Assembly: GCA_040756735.1 (NCBI GenBank)
Contig: JBFLYC010000038.1
Coordinates: 1-28,513, forward strand
Reading direction: 5' to 3'
DNA from: JBFLYC01 sp040756735
Lineage (GTDB): Bacteria > Bacillota > DSM-16504 > Desulfitibacterales > Desulfitibacteraceae
Length of the DNA stretch: 28,513 nucleotides
Shown here: positions 15,583 through 23,904 of the stretch, in pieces
How the letters are laid out: the number at the start of each line of letters is the position of its first letter
Position numbering within the stretch: position 1 is the stretch's first letter
Notes under the pieces: model-generated
The model's database searches: none
The model's input: only the letters and a program-made list of their open reading frames with translations
Told to the model about the DNA's origin: nothing
Position numbers and translations under genes: made by a program

Positions 15583-17586
15583 ATGAGATCTTTGGAGAGG
15601 ATTTACCGGGAAGATTTATTAAGGTTAAGGCCAAGTTTCCAGATTCGCCAGGGGCAGCTCGACATGGCCCATGAGGTGCACAAATTCCTTGAATCTGAAG
15701 ATAATTGCTTCATTGAAGCAGGCACAGGGGTGGGAAAGTCCCTTGGCTATTTGATACCGGCTGCTTCCTGGGTACTGAATAATGATAAAAAAGTAGTTAT
15801 AGCAACTTATACTAAAGCGCTGCAGAATCAATTGATTGAAAAAGACTTGCCTTTGGTTCAGGAGTTGTTTGGAAAAAAGAATACGTTAAAGGTAGTAATG
15901 GTTAAAGGCCGCAGCAACTACGTCTGTCTAAGAAGGCTAAGGAGTATCAGCAGCTTAAGTGCAGGAGAGGATTTTCACCAGCTTAAATTATGGAGTGATA
16001 ATGGGGAGAAGCAAAGCCAACTGCTGCAGGTTATGTCAGAAGTAGAAAGTGGAGTTGGGGAAAGGGGCGAGTTTGCTTTTTCCACCAGTCAGGTATGGGA
16101 TGATATCTGCAGCCAGAGTTTAAATTGTTTAAGGCACAGGTGTCCCTGGAAAAAACAGTGCTTTGTGCAAAAAGCCAGAGAATCCCTTGCTCAAGGACAG
16201 CTCCTTGTAGTAAATCATGCTCTGTTTTTTGCAGATTTAGCAATTAAATCTGAGGGGAGTTCACTGCTTCCAGACTATGATAAGGTTATATTTGATGAAG
16301 CCCACCACCTTGAAGATGTGATTGCAGAAGCTTTTGGATTAGAAGCCGGTATTACAAGAATTCGCCACTTTCTTAATGCTTTTACCAACCCTTTTTCAAA
16401 CATAGGACAGGCAGTACGTCTGAATGAGGGTTTTTATAGAGACATAATGGAAAAGAACAAAACCATTGTGGAAGAGGCTGAACGGATCTTTAGAGAAGCA
16501 GGACGCATGCTTAAAGGTGCAAAAGTTACGTCTTATCCCCGGGAACTGTTAGAAGACAGCTCCCTGCCTGATAGGCTCATAGCTTTAGTGAAGTATGTTA
16601 GCGGACCTGAGGTCTCATCTATACTGCAGTTAAGCTTTGAAGGAGAGGCAGAACTGGAAAACCTTGTTGCGGCAGGGAGCCAATTGGCTGAGGAAATAAA
16701 ATTTCTATTTGCCTCCAATTCGGAAGAGTATGTTTACTGGTTGGAGGAAGAGGAAATAGGTGATTATGGAAAGGTCAGGGCATGCCCAGTTGAACCGGGA
16801 AATATCTTAAAAGAAGAATTTTTCAGTGAAGTCAATGCCATGTTTACTTCTGCAACTTTAACCATTGGGGGTAGTTTTGCCTATTTTGCTCAGAGGCTGG
16901 GATTGGTGGATTATACCTCAAAAATATGTGTTTCCCCCTTTAACTTCCAGGAGCAGTGCCTGCTTTATATTCCTGAAGGGGGTGTTAACCCCAAAAGTCC
17001 GGCTTATGATGATTATATTGTTAAGCGCTGCCAGGAGATACTGCTGCAGTCTCAAGGCAGAGCTTTTATATTGTTTACATCCTACACCTCCATGAACAAC
17101 TGCTTTATGAGGTTAAAGGATTGGCTATTGGCCGTAGGTTTAGAACCTATGATTCAGTCTAGGGGAATAACCTCTTATAGACTTTTGGAACTTTTTAAGA
17201 CTTCGCTTAGGCCGGTCTTATTCGGGACTAGCAGTTTTTGGGAAGGGGTGGATGTTCCAGGCGAGCAGCTTTCTTCTGTAATTGTTACCAAACTGCCCTT
17301 TGCTGTGCCCACTCACCCTTTAGAAGAAGCAAGAATAAAGAGGCTGCGTTTACAGGGCAAAAATGATTTTCTGGAGTATTCTGTACCCAAGGCGGTTTTA
17401 AAACTTAAACAGGGCTTCGGCAGATTAATAAGGACAAACAGCGATACAGGTATTGTTGCGATTTTAGACAATAGGATTTTGCAGTCTTTCTACGGTCAAT
17501 ACTTCTTAAAATCACTGCCCAAAGTAGTCATATCCCATGATTATTTAGATATAGGTCGATTTTTAGCAAAGAGAAATGTTGATTAG
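15583..17586 (+). CDS. DinG/XPD-like ATP-dependent DNA helicase with FeS cluster
   Basis: A 667-residue superfamily 2 helicase. Walker A is EAGTGVGKS (45-53) and DEAH is at 238-241. C-terminal motifs include SFWEGVDVPGEQLSS and QGFGRLIRT. Cysteines C115, C182, C187 and C193 reproduce the spacing of the DinG cluster ligands (one Cys, then a C-x4-C-x5-C trio), indicating a [4Fe-4S] cluster in the motor. There is no N-terminal exonuclease domain, unlike the Bacillus protein called DinG. The probable job is unwinding of branched or R-loop DNA during repair. It begins 26 bases after nptA and ends in UAG; see the finding on in-frame readthrough into the next gene. Confidence 0.92.
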   Translation: MRSLERIYREDLLRLRPSFQIRQGQLDMAHEVHKFLESEDNCFIEAGTGVGKSLGYLIPAASWVLNNDKKVVIATYTKALQNQLIEKDLPLVQELFGKKNTLKVVMVKGRSNYVCLRRLRSISSLSAGEDFHQLKLWSDNGEKQSQLLQVMSEVESGVGERGEFAFSTSQVWDDICSQSLNCLRHRCPWKKQCFVQKARESLAQGQLLVVNHALFFADLAIKSEGSSLLPDYDKVIFDEAHHLEDVIAEAFGLEAGITRIRHFLNAFTNPFSNIGQAVRLNEGFYRDIMEKNKTIVEEAERIFREAGRMLKGAKVTSYPRELLEDSSLPDRLIALVKYVSGPEVSSILQLSFEGEAELENLVAAGSQLAEEIKFLFASNSEEYVYWLEEEEIGDYGKVRACPVEPGNILKEEFFSEVNAMFTSATLTIGGSFAYFAQRLGLVDYTSKICVSPFNFQEQCLLYIPEGGVNPKSPAYDDYIVKRCQEILLQSQGRAFILFTSYTSMNNCFMRLKDWLLAVGLEPMIQSRGITSYRLLELFKTSLRPVLFGTSSFWEGVDVPGEQLSSVIVTKLPFAVPTHPLEEARIKRLRLQGKNDFLEYSVPKAVLKLKQGFGRLIRTNSDTGIVAILDNRILQSFYGQYFLKSLPKVVISHDYLDIGRFLAKRNVD

Positions 17587-17601
17587 TCCGGAGGGAATAT
17601 C

Positions 17602-18105
17602 ATGATCAAGAGTTTTAAGGATTTTGTCCCAAGAATACATGAAGAGGTTTTTATTGCTGAAACAAGTATGATCCTTGGGCGGGTAAACATAGGATTGGGA
17701 AGCAGTGTTTGGTACAACGCGGTGCTTCGAGGGGATATCAATTACATAACAATAGGAGAACACACAAACATCCAGGATAATGCAGTGCTTCACGTGGGGC
17801 TTAAGTATCCGGTTGAAGTAGGTGACTATACAAGCATCGGGCATGGAGCAGTTGTGCATGGGTGTAAAATTGGCAGCCACTGCCTGATTGGCATGAATGC
17901 TACGGTTTTAAATGGAGCAGTGGTGGGGGATAGGTGCATAGTAGGAGCAGGAAGTGTAGTAACTCAAAATACCAGAATTCCCCCCAACTCACTGGCGGTC
18001 GGTACGCCTGCAAAGGTTATCAAGCAAATTACAGCTGAAGAATTAAAAGAAATATCTATTTATGCCAGGAGATATGAATATTTGTGGAGGAAATACTACA
18101 CTTAA
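17602..18105 (+). CDS. Gamma-class carbonic anhydrase-like hexapeptide protein (YrdA/CamH family)
   Basis: A 167-residue left-handed beta-helix of hexapeptide repeats (VNIGLGSSVWYNAVL and similar turns). The metal ligands are H64, H81 and H86, the CamH/YrdA pattern, and the acidic loop of archaeal Cam is missing, as is usual in this subgroup. It may hydrate CO2 or only bind a metal; activity of this subgroup is uncertain. CCGGAGGG lies 7-8 bases before ATG. It starts 15 bases after the dinG UAG in the same frame. Its last four bases overlap the end of the convergent cysK. Confidence 0.88.
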   Translation: MIKSFKDFVPRIHEEVFIAETSMILGRVNIGLGSSVWYNAVLRGDINYITIGEHTNIQDNAVLHVGLKYPVEVGDYTSIGHGAVVHGCKIGSHCLIGMNATVLNGAVVGDRCIVGAGSVVTQNTRIPPNSLAVGTPAKVIKQITAEELKEISIYARRYEYLWRKYYT

Positions 18106-19037
18106 TCTTCCTGGAACAGTGTAGTGGACAAGTACCTTTCTCCTGTATCAGGCAAAATAACCACAATGTTTTTATCTTTATTTTCAGGTCTTTTGGCAAC
18201 CCGAGCAGCGGCAAAAGCAGCAGCGCCAGACGAAATTCCTACCAATAATCCTTCAGTTTTGGCAAGTCTCCTGGATGTCTTGAAGGCATCCTCATTTTCT
18301 ACCGTGATTATTTCGTCGAGGATTGCAGTATTTAGAATGTCTGGTATAAAGCCGGCTCCTATTCCCTGGATTTTGTGCTGGCCCGGTTTTCCCCCTGATA
18401 AAACAGGTGAGGCAGCCGGTTCCACTGCAATAACCTTAATCTGGGGGTTTCTAGCTTTAAGGACTTCACCGACTCCTGTAACGGTTCCCCCTGTGCCAAC
18501 TCCAGCAATGAATATGTCCACCTGCCCCTGGGTATCTTTCCATATTTCTTCGGCTGTGGTTTTCCTGTGAATTTCAGGATTAGCAGGGTTTTTAAACTGC
18601 TGGGGCATAAAAGCATTAGGCATCCTGGAAACCAATTCCTCTGCTTTACTGATGGCACCTCTCATGCCTTCCGCGCCAGGTGTTAAAACTATTTCTGCCC
18701 CTAAGGCTTTTAACAGGTTCCTGCGTTCAATGCTCATGGTATCTGGCATTGTAAGGATGAGCTTATAACCCCTTGCTGCAGCAGTAAAGGCCAGGGCAAT
18801 TCCTGTGTTGCCGCTGGTTGGCTCAATAACTACCGAGTCCTTATTTAACAAGTTCTTATCTTCCGCGTCTTTAATCATTGCATAGCCGATCCTGTCTTTT
18901 ACACTGCCCAGAGGGTTAAAGAATTCCAGCTTGGCGATGATGTTTGCTTCAAGGTTATTAACCCTATTATAATTGGATAGAGTGAGCAAGGGTGTGTTGC
19001 CGATGAGACCCGTAAGGTCTTTTGCTATCTTTGACAT
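18102..19037 (-). CDS. cysK: Cysteine synthase A (O-acetylserine sulfhydrylase)
   Basis: A 311-residue PLP enzyme that makes cysteine from O-acetylserine and sulfide. The cofactor lysine is K47 in NPLGSVKDR. The substrate loop PTSGNTGIAL is at about 73-82 and the phosphate-binding GVGTGGTVTGVGE follows in the second half. Full length. GGGGG upstream of ATG is the ribosome site. The gene converges with the carbonic anhydrase gene, sharing four bases. It heads a sulfur block with larE, metA, metY and an Rrf2 regulator. Confidence 0.96.
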   Translation of the reverse strand: MSKIAKDLTGLIGNTPLLTLSNYNRVNNLEANIIAKLEFFNPLGSVKDRIGYAMIKDAEDKNLLNKDSVVIEPTSGNTGIALAFTAAARGYKLILTMPDTMSIERRNLLKALGAEIVLTPGAEGMRGAISKAEELVSRMPNAFMPQQFKNPANPEIHRKTTAEEIWKDTQGQVDIFIAGVGTGGTVTGVGEVLKARNPQIKVIAVEPAASPVLSGGKPGQHKIQGIGAGFIPDILNTAILDEIITVENEDAFKTSRRLAKTEGLLVGISSGAAAFAAARVAKRPENKDKNIVVILPDTGERYLSTTLFQED

Positions 19038-19163
19038 TTTTAAATACCCCCTTTTTTATATTTATATTTATTGCTGCTATTTTGGTGTTCAGAATTCAGT
19101 AGTTAAAATTTAGGATACGCGAGCATATGTTTCAGCAATTTTACTAACCTCTTGCAAAAGAGA

Positions 19164-19970
19164 TCACAATGTTTCATTCATGCTTCCTGTTCTATACCCT
19201 TTTAAATCAAGGGTTACATAGGTAAACCCAACTTCTTTGAGAAAAACATCTATCCTGCTCATGAGTTCTTCATCAAAGAACCTGCTGCGCTCATTAGGAG
19301 AGACCTCAATTCTTGCTAAGTTTCCGTGATGGCGTACTCTCACCTGTTTAAATCCCAGGTTAAGCAAAAAGTCTTCTGCTTTATCCACCATGGACAACTT
19401 CTCTGGGGTGATTTCCTCTCCGTAGGGAAATCTCGAAGAAAGGCAGGCAAAGGACGGTTTATCCCAACTGGGCAGTTTCATTTCCCGGGATAGTGTTCTA
19501 ATGTCTTCTTTGGTCATCCCAGCATCCTTAAGCGGACTTAAAATCCCCAACTCTGCCAAAGCTTGCAGTCCTGGCCTATAATCACAGAGGTCGTCAGCAT
19601 TTGAACCATCTAGAATATATTTGATATTATGTTCCTCTGCAAGCATACTTATTTTGCCAAACAACTCCTTTTTGCATAAGTAACATCTGTTAACAGGGTT
19701 ATTAGCAAAACCCTCTACATCAAGTTCCTCGGAATCTATTATTATGTGCTTGATTCCATGTTTGGAAGTAAAGCTTATGGCTTCCGATAGTTCTCGATGT
19801 GGAAAGGTAGAAGAACGAGCTGTCACTGCAGTGACTCCCTCCCCTAAAAGGTCATGGGCTAGCGCGAGAAGAAAGGTGCTGTCGACTCCCCCGGAAAAGG
19901 CAATTAATACTTTGCCCATTGATTTAAGTTGAGCCTGAAGGGCTGCAAGTTTTGTTTGGATTTCACTCAA
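19164..19970 (-). CDS. larE: LarE-type ATP-dependent sacrificial sulfur transferase
   Basis: A 268-residue PP-loop protein. With TTG 19970 as start, the PP-loop SGGVDS is at 26-31 and the cysteine in PSFACLSSRFPYG becomes C176, the residue that donates its own sulfur in Lactiplantibacillus LarE. That numbering, plus the ribosome site AAGGGA placed 9 bases before TTG, supports this start over a GTG nine bases further up. LarE sulfurates the pyridinium dicarboxylate precursor of the nickel-pincer nucleotide used by lactate racemase and relatives. No larA, larB or larC lies in the window, so the acceptor here is open. It is on the minus strand upstream of cysK with a 126-base gap, in which I see nothing else. 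Confidence 0.88.
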   Translation of the reverse strand: MSEIQTKLAALQAQLKSMGKVLIAFSGGVDSTFLLALAHDLLGEGVTAVTARSSTFPHRELSEAISFTSKHGIKHIIIDSEELDVEGFANNPVNRCYLCKKELFGKISMLAEEHNIKYILDGSNADDLCDYRPGLQALAELGILSPLKDAGMTKEDIRTLSREMKLPSWDKPSFACLSSRFPYGEEITPEKLSMVDKAEDFLLNLGFKQVRVRHHGNLARIEVSPNERSRFFDEELMSRIDVFLKEVGFTYVTLDLKGYRTGSMNETL

Positions 19971-19993
19971 TGCTGTCACTCCCTTATTTTATA

Positions 19994-20084
19994 GTTCGGA
20001 ACATTCCTCCATAGTAGAATTTAGATCCAACCTCTCACTTCTTATCTCCCACCTCTAAGTTGAGGTGTATCCCCTTACCTTTAA
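19994..20084 (-). repeat. Copy of the palindromic element upstream of metA
   Basis: It reads GGAACATTCCTCC at about 19998-20010 and GAGGTGTATCCCCTTACCTT at 20062-20081, the same ends as the copies at 1-175. Its reverse complement matches the left interior of the 6111-6245 copy, with CTTAGAGGTGGGAGATAAG against CTTAGAGGCGGGAGATAAG, so the two are clearly related and lie in opposite orientation. Confidence 0.8.
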
Positions 20085-20151
20085 GTGTTGACTAATTTGT
20101 GTCTTTTTTGTGATAAAATTGTTAAATCTAACTAATCCTATAGAATATATG

Positions 20152-20180
20152 TTGATTAAATTATAAACATATAGTACAAT
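20152..20180 (+). promoter_or_regulatory. Promoter for metA-metY
   Basis: TTGATT (20152-20157) and TACAAT (20175-20180) are separated by exactly 17 bases in AT-rich DNA. About 105 bases of leader follow before AAAGGAGGT. I looked for an S-box SAM riboswitch and a T-box in this leader and see neither. Confidence 0.6.
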
Positions 20181-20291
20181 TTTTTGCAATAGGTTTAAAG
20201 GAAACTCTGAACCTTCGCATATTGATACAATTTAAAGAACAAATTAAAACCTGACAGATTTGTATTATACATAAAAAAGGAGGTCTTGCAT

Positions 20292-21215
20292 ATGCCTATT
20301 AAAATACCTGACGATCTACCTGCGGCGGAGACGCTGACAAATGAAAATATCTTTGTGATGTACGAAAAACGTGCTTATCATCAGGATATCCGCCCTTTAA
20401 ATATTGCTATTTTAAACTTGATGCCCACAAAGATTGTAACTGAAACCCAACTCCTTAGACTGTTGGGCAATACACCCCTGCAAGTTGATATTACCTTATT
20501 ACATCCTAAGACACATAATTCCAAAAATACCCCTAAAGAATACTTACTTAAGTTTTACAATACCTTTTATGAAATTAAAAATCAAAAGTTTGACGGGCTG
20601 GTAATAACAGGGGCCCCTGTAGAAGAACTTGAGTTTGAACAAGTTGATTACTGGGATGAATTGAAAGAGATCATGGACTGGAGTTTTGAAAATGTATTTT
20701 CTACCCTGCACATTTGCTGGGGGGCTCAAGCAGGTCTTTATCACCACTATGGGGTACCTAAGTATCCCCTGCCTGCTAAACAGTTTGGCATATTCCCGCA
20801 CAGGGCTAATAAAAGAAATGTAAAGCTCCTGCGCGGTTTTGATGAAATTTTTTATGTACCCCACTCCAGGCACACAGAAATTAGGAAAGAAGATGTTGAA
20901 AATATTAGTGAATTAGAAATTTTATCAGAGTCTGATGAAGCGGGTGTATATCTTCTGGCACGCAAGGATGGAAGGCAGGTTTTTGTTACTGGACACTCTG
21001 AGTATGATCCATTGACATTAAAGAATGAGTATGACAGGGATGTTGGCAAAGGTCTGGACATTGCTATACCCAAAAATTATTTTCCAGATAATGACCCCAA
21101 ACAATATCCTATAGTTAATTGGAGAAGCCATGCCCACCTGCTCTTTGCCAACTGGTTGAATTACTATGTGTACCAGGAGACACCTTATCTCCTTGAAGAG
21201 ATCAAAAGGCCCTAG
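20292..21215 (+). CDS. metA: Homoserine O-acetyltransferase (MetA family)
   Basis: 307 residues of the glutamine-amidotransferase-like MetA fold. Starting at ATG 20292 (just after AAAGGAGGT), the catalytic cysteine of LHICWGAQ is C142 and the specificity residue in GAPVEELEF is E111. Both numbers coincide with family numbering, which confirms the start over the upstream TTG 20286. The His-Glu pair is in FVTGHSEYD. Glu at 111 is established to favour acetyl-CoA, where Gly favours succinyl-CoA, so the product should be O-acetylhomoserine. The following metY consumes that compound. The gene ends in UAG. Confidence 0.95.
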   Translation: MPIKIPDDLPAAETLTNENIFVMYEKRAYHQDIRPLNIAILNLMPTKIVTETQLLRLLGNTPLQVDITLLHPKTHNSKNTPKEYLLKFYNTFYEIKNQKFDGLVITGAPVEELEFEQVDYWDELKEIMDWSFENVFSTLHICWGAQAGLYHHYGVPKYPLPAKQFGIFPHRANKRNVKLLRGFDEIFYVPHSRHTEIRKEDVENISELEILSESDEAGVYLLARKDGRQVFVTGHSEYDPLTLKNEYDRDVGKGLDIAIPKNYFPDNDPKQYPIVNWRSHAHLLFANWLNYYVYQETPYLLEEIKRP

Positions 21216-21291
21216 CCTAGCTATAGGGAAAGGGGATAGCAAATATCCCCCAAATTTTAATTATTTTAAAAATATGAAGGGAGTGTTTACT

Positions 21292-22575
21292 TTGGACCTA
21301 CAAAAACTGCACCAGGAGACAATCGCTTTGCACGGAGGCCAGCAGCCTGACCCTACAACAAATGCCAGGGCAGTGCCAATCTACCAAACTACCTCTTACC
21401 AGTTCAATGATACTGAGCATGCTGCCCGCTTGTTTGCTCTTCAGGAATTTGGCAACATTTATACGCGTTTGATGAACCCTACTACTGATGTTTTTGAGAA
21501 ACGTGTGGCAGCCTTGGAAGGAGGGATTGGCGCTTTGGCTGTTTCCTCAGGACAGTCAGCCATTACCCTATCCTTATTGGCTCTTGCCCACAGCGGTGAT
21601 GAAATAGTCTCTTCAGTCAACTTGTACGGCGGGACATATAATCTTTTTCATCATACATTTCCTTTGATGGGTATTAAGACAAATTTTGTTGATCCCAATG
21701 ATGTTGAGAATTTTAAAAAGGCTATAACTCCAAAGACCAAGGCTATTTATGCTGAGACCTTGGGAAATCCCAAGCTTGATACCCTGGATATAGCTAAAGT
21801 GGCCGCTCTTGCGGAAGAACATGGAATTCCTCTGGTAATTGATAATACCATGCCCAGTCCCTACCTGGTCAACCCAATTAAGTATGGAGCCCATATAGTT
21901 GTTCACTCTGCCACCAAATTTATCGGGGGGCATGGGACATCCATTGGCGGAATTATTGTAGACTCAGGCAAATTCAATTGGGCTAACGGCAAATTCCCTC
22001 AATTAAGCGAACCTGACCCCAGCTATCATGGGTTGAGTTTCTGGGAGACCTTTGGAAATATGGCCTATATAATCAAGGTGCGTGTGCAGCTTCTTCGTGA
22101 TTTAGGGGCAGCAGTCAGTCCATTTAATTCCTTCCTTTTCCTGCAGGGCCTTGAGACGCTGCACCTTCGCATGGAACGTCATAGCGAAAACGCCATGAAG
22201 GTAGCTGAGTTTTTGCTGCAGCATCCCAAGGTTGCCTGGGTTAATTACCCTGGACTGCCTGAACATCCTTCATACCATGTTGCTAAAAAGTATCATGAAA
22301 AAGAGCTTTACGGCGCTATTATGGGATTTGGCATTAAAGGCGGTGTTAGCGAGGGCAAGAAGTTTATCAACAATTTAAAGCTTATTTCCCATCTGGCAAA
22401 TATTGGCGATGCCAAGACCCTTGCCATTCACCCAGCATCAACCACACACCAACAGCTTACACCTGAACAGCAGATAAAAACAGGAGTTACTCCAGATTTT
22501 ATCCGCTTATCAATTGGCATAGAAAATTCTGCAGATATTATAGCTGACCTTGACCAAGCGCTTAAACTTGTGTAA
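21292..22575 (+). CDS. metY: O-acetylhomoserine sulfhydrylase / aminocarboxypropyltransferase
   Basis: A 427-residue PLP enzyme of the Cys/Met metabolism family. It turns O-acetylhomoserine and sulfide (or methanethiol) into homocysteine (or methionine). The cofactor lysine is K209 in VVHSATKFIGGHGT. FGNIYTRLMNPT and the terminal VTPDFIRLSIGIE are family marks. The open frame extends upstream to 21166, but AAGGGAG (21277-21283) places the start at TTG 21292, giving a family-typical length. With metA it forms a direct-sulfhydrylation route that bypasses cystathionine. Confidence 0.95.
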   Translation: MDLQKLHQETIALHGGQQPDPTTNARAVPIYQTTSYQFNDTEHAARLFALQEFGNIYTRLMNPTTDVFEKRVAALEGGIGALAVSSGQSAITLSLLALAHSGDEIVSSVNLYGGTYNLFHHTFPLMGIKTNFVDPNDVENFKKAITPKTKAIYAETLGNPKLDTLDIAKVAALAEEHGIPLVIDNTMPSPYLVNPIKYGAHIVVHSATKFIGGHGTSIGGIIVDSGKFNWANGKFPQLSEPDPSYHGLSFWETFGNMAYIIKVRVQLLRDLGAAVSPFNSFLFLQGLETLHLRMERHSENAMKVAEFLLQHPKVAWVNYPGLPEHPSYHVAKKYHEKELYGAIMGFGIKGGVSEGKKFINNLKLISHLANIGDAKTLAIHPASTTHQQLTPEQQIKTGVTPDFIRLSIGIENSADIIADLDQALKLV

Positions 22576-22628
22576 TGTAGGAATGAATGAAGAATTATTA
22601 TTTAGGGAATTGTAAAGGAGCTGATAGT

Positions 22629-23084
22629 TTGAAATTTTCAACCAAGGCTAGATATGGGCTGCGCGCCATGGTTGAACTGGCCCTAAATTATGATAGCGGC
22701 GAACCTCTAAGTTTAAGTCAAGTCGCACAAAAACAAGCAATATCCGAAGGATACCTGGAGCAATTGATGACTTATCTACGCAAGGATGGCCTTGTTAAAA
22801 GTGTAAGAGGAGCTCAGGGTGGATATATGCTGGCTCGGAAGCCGTCAAACATAACAGCGGGTGAAGTTATCAGGTGCCTTGAAGGCCCTTTAAGTTTAAT
22901 TGATTGTGCACAAGAAGGGGAAAAGGTAACATGCAGCAGGGCAGATGGCTGTGCTGCCAGACTATTCTGGGAAAGGGTCAGAGGAGCTGTAGCCGATGTT
23001 TTAGACAGTTCCACCTTAGAGGACCTTGCTGAGGAATCTGAAAACCTGTGTCAGGGAAATAAGGCTTATATGTATTATATTTAG
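22629..23084 (+). CDS. Rrf2-family transcriptional regulator (CymR/IscR-like)
   Basis: A 151-residue winged-helix regulator starting MKFSTKARYGLRAMVELAL, the Rrf2 hallmark. ISEGYLEQLMTYLRKDGLVKSVRGAQGGY is the recognition helix and wing. Cysteines C93, C102 and C108 (C-x8-C-x5-C) lie where cluster-binding Rrf2 proteins such as IscR carry three Cys (C-x5-C-x5-C). An iron-sulfur or redox sensing role is therefore plausible, although cysteine-metabolism control like CymR fits the metY and cysK neighbours. The start TTG 22629 follows AAAGGAG (22614-22620) by 8 bases; an upstream ATG at 22587 precedes that site. It is likely co-transcribed with metA-metY. Confidence 0.88.
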   Translation: MKFSTKARYGLRAMVELALNYDSGEPLSLSQVAQKQAISEGYLEQLMTYLRKDGLVKSVRGAQGGYMLARKPSNITAGEVIRCLEGPLSLIDCAQEGEKVTCSRADGCAARLFWERVRGAVADVLDSSTLEDLAEESENLCQGNKAYMYYI

Positions 23085-23099
23085 ACAAAATATAGATGT

Positions 23100-23150
23100 A
23101 CCTTTCTGTTTTAGGTAATTAATTTATTTGCTTCAGAAAGGTGTTTGTTT
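23100..23150. terminator. Probable terminator between the Rrf2 gene and a convergent pseudogene
   Basis: ACCTTTCTG (23100-23108) and CAGAAAGGT (23134-23142) form a perfect 9-pair stem with a 25-base loop, followed by GTTTGTTTT. The long loop lowers confidence. Confidence 0.5.
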
Positions 23151-23904
23151 TGAATGAAATGGCTTTAAAGATAATGCTATTTTTATAATATCTTCCTTAT
23201 CGACAGGTCCAGTTATAGTAAATAACAGGACTTGAGTATCCTAGATCAATTGACAGCTATTTTCAAAAATAATTAAGGCAGCCTCAAAACCATTAATATC
23301 CACAGTATCAATTCAGCATTATTTGTTCTGACTCCAAGAAAAAATCCAGCGGAAGAATTAACTGGTACTTGTTCAAGAGTTAAATAAGAGTTAAATATTT
23401 TTCAGTTTCCTTTTCAAGGAAGTAAAGTTCTGCCCTATATAGACCGTAACCTTCATTATCAATGAAAACACCGGCAAAGATGAATCTTTCAGGTAGATAT
23501 TTTGGGACATGAATTGTGTAGTCTAAAAGATTGGCAGCATCCGCTAAAGATAAAAGAGATTTTTTCCTGCCCATTCCTGTATCAATAGGAATATCGCCAG
23601 AAATAGCTGATGGATTACGAGTAGATGAGCATTGGATGTTAAAAATATCATTGTACCATGATTTTACACTTTTAAAAAGCCAAAAGTCTGCTGTAGATGT
23701 ATTAGACGTTCCAACTAAAACTCCACTGATGAATACAATTAACAATACTGCTATGGAAACCAGTTTTTTTTGGAAGTTTTGTCTTCTCTCATATCCTTTA
23801 ATTTCTTTTTCCATTTTAATCCATGTTTTATCCATGTCAGGAACTAGAATCTGATCCAGTGCCTTTTTTGGAGGGAATTCAGTTGAACTGTAGATAGCCT
23901 GCAT
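23133..23904 (-). pseudogene. Frameshifted DUF4367-like membrane-anchored protein gene
   Basis: The first 174 codons (23904-23380) encode a basic N-terminus, one membrane segment (about residues 46-65, LLIVFISGVLVG) and an outer domain with IHVPKYLPERFIFAGVFIDN. The frame then stops, but the protein continues in other frames: LTLEQVPVNSSAGFFLG, then VDINGFEAALIIFENS and TQVLLFTITGPVDKEDIIK, ending at a TGA at 23133-23135. The first break is explained by an 11-base tandem duplication (AAGAGTTAAAT at 23375-23385 and 23386-23396). A second shift lies near 23310 and a UAG near 23242. The C-terminal part resembles DUF4367, often attached to anti-sigma-like proteins. No ribosome site is seen, and the true start may be ATG 23835. 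The 5' end abuts the HisD-like remnant. Confidence 0.75.

Noticed and set aside
20085..20291. S-box SAM riboswitch or T-box upstream of metA
   Set aside because: None of the conserved S-box or T-box core sequences is visible. Only an AT-rich leader with a promoter is seen.
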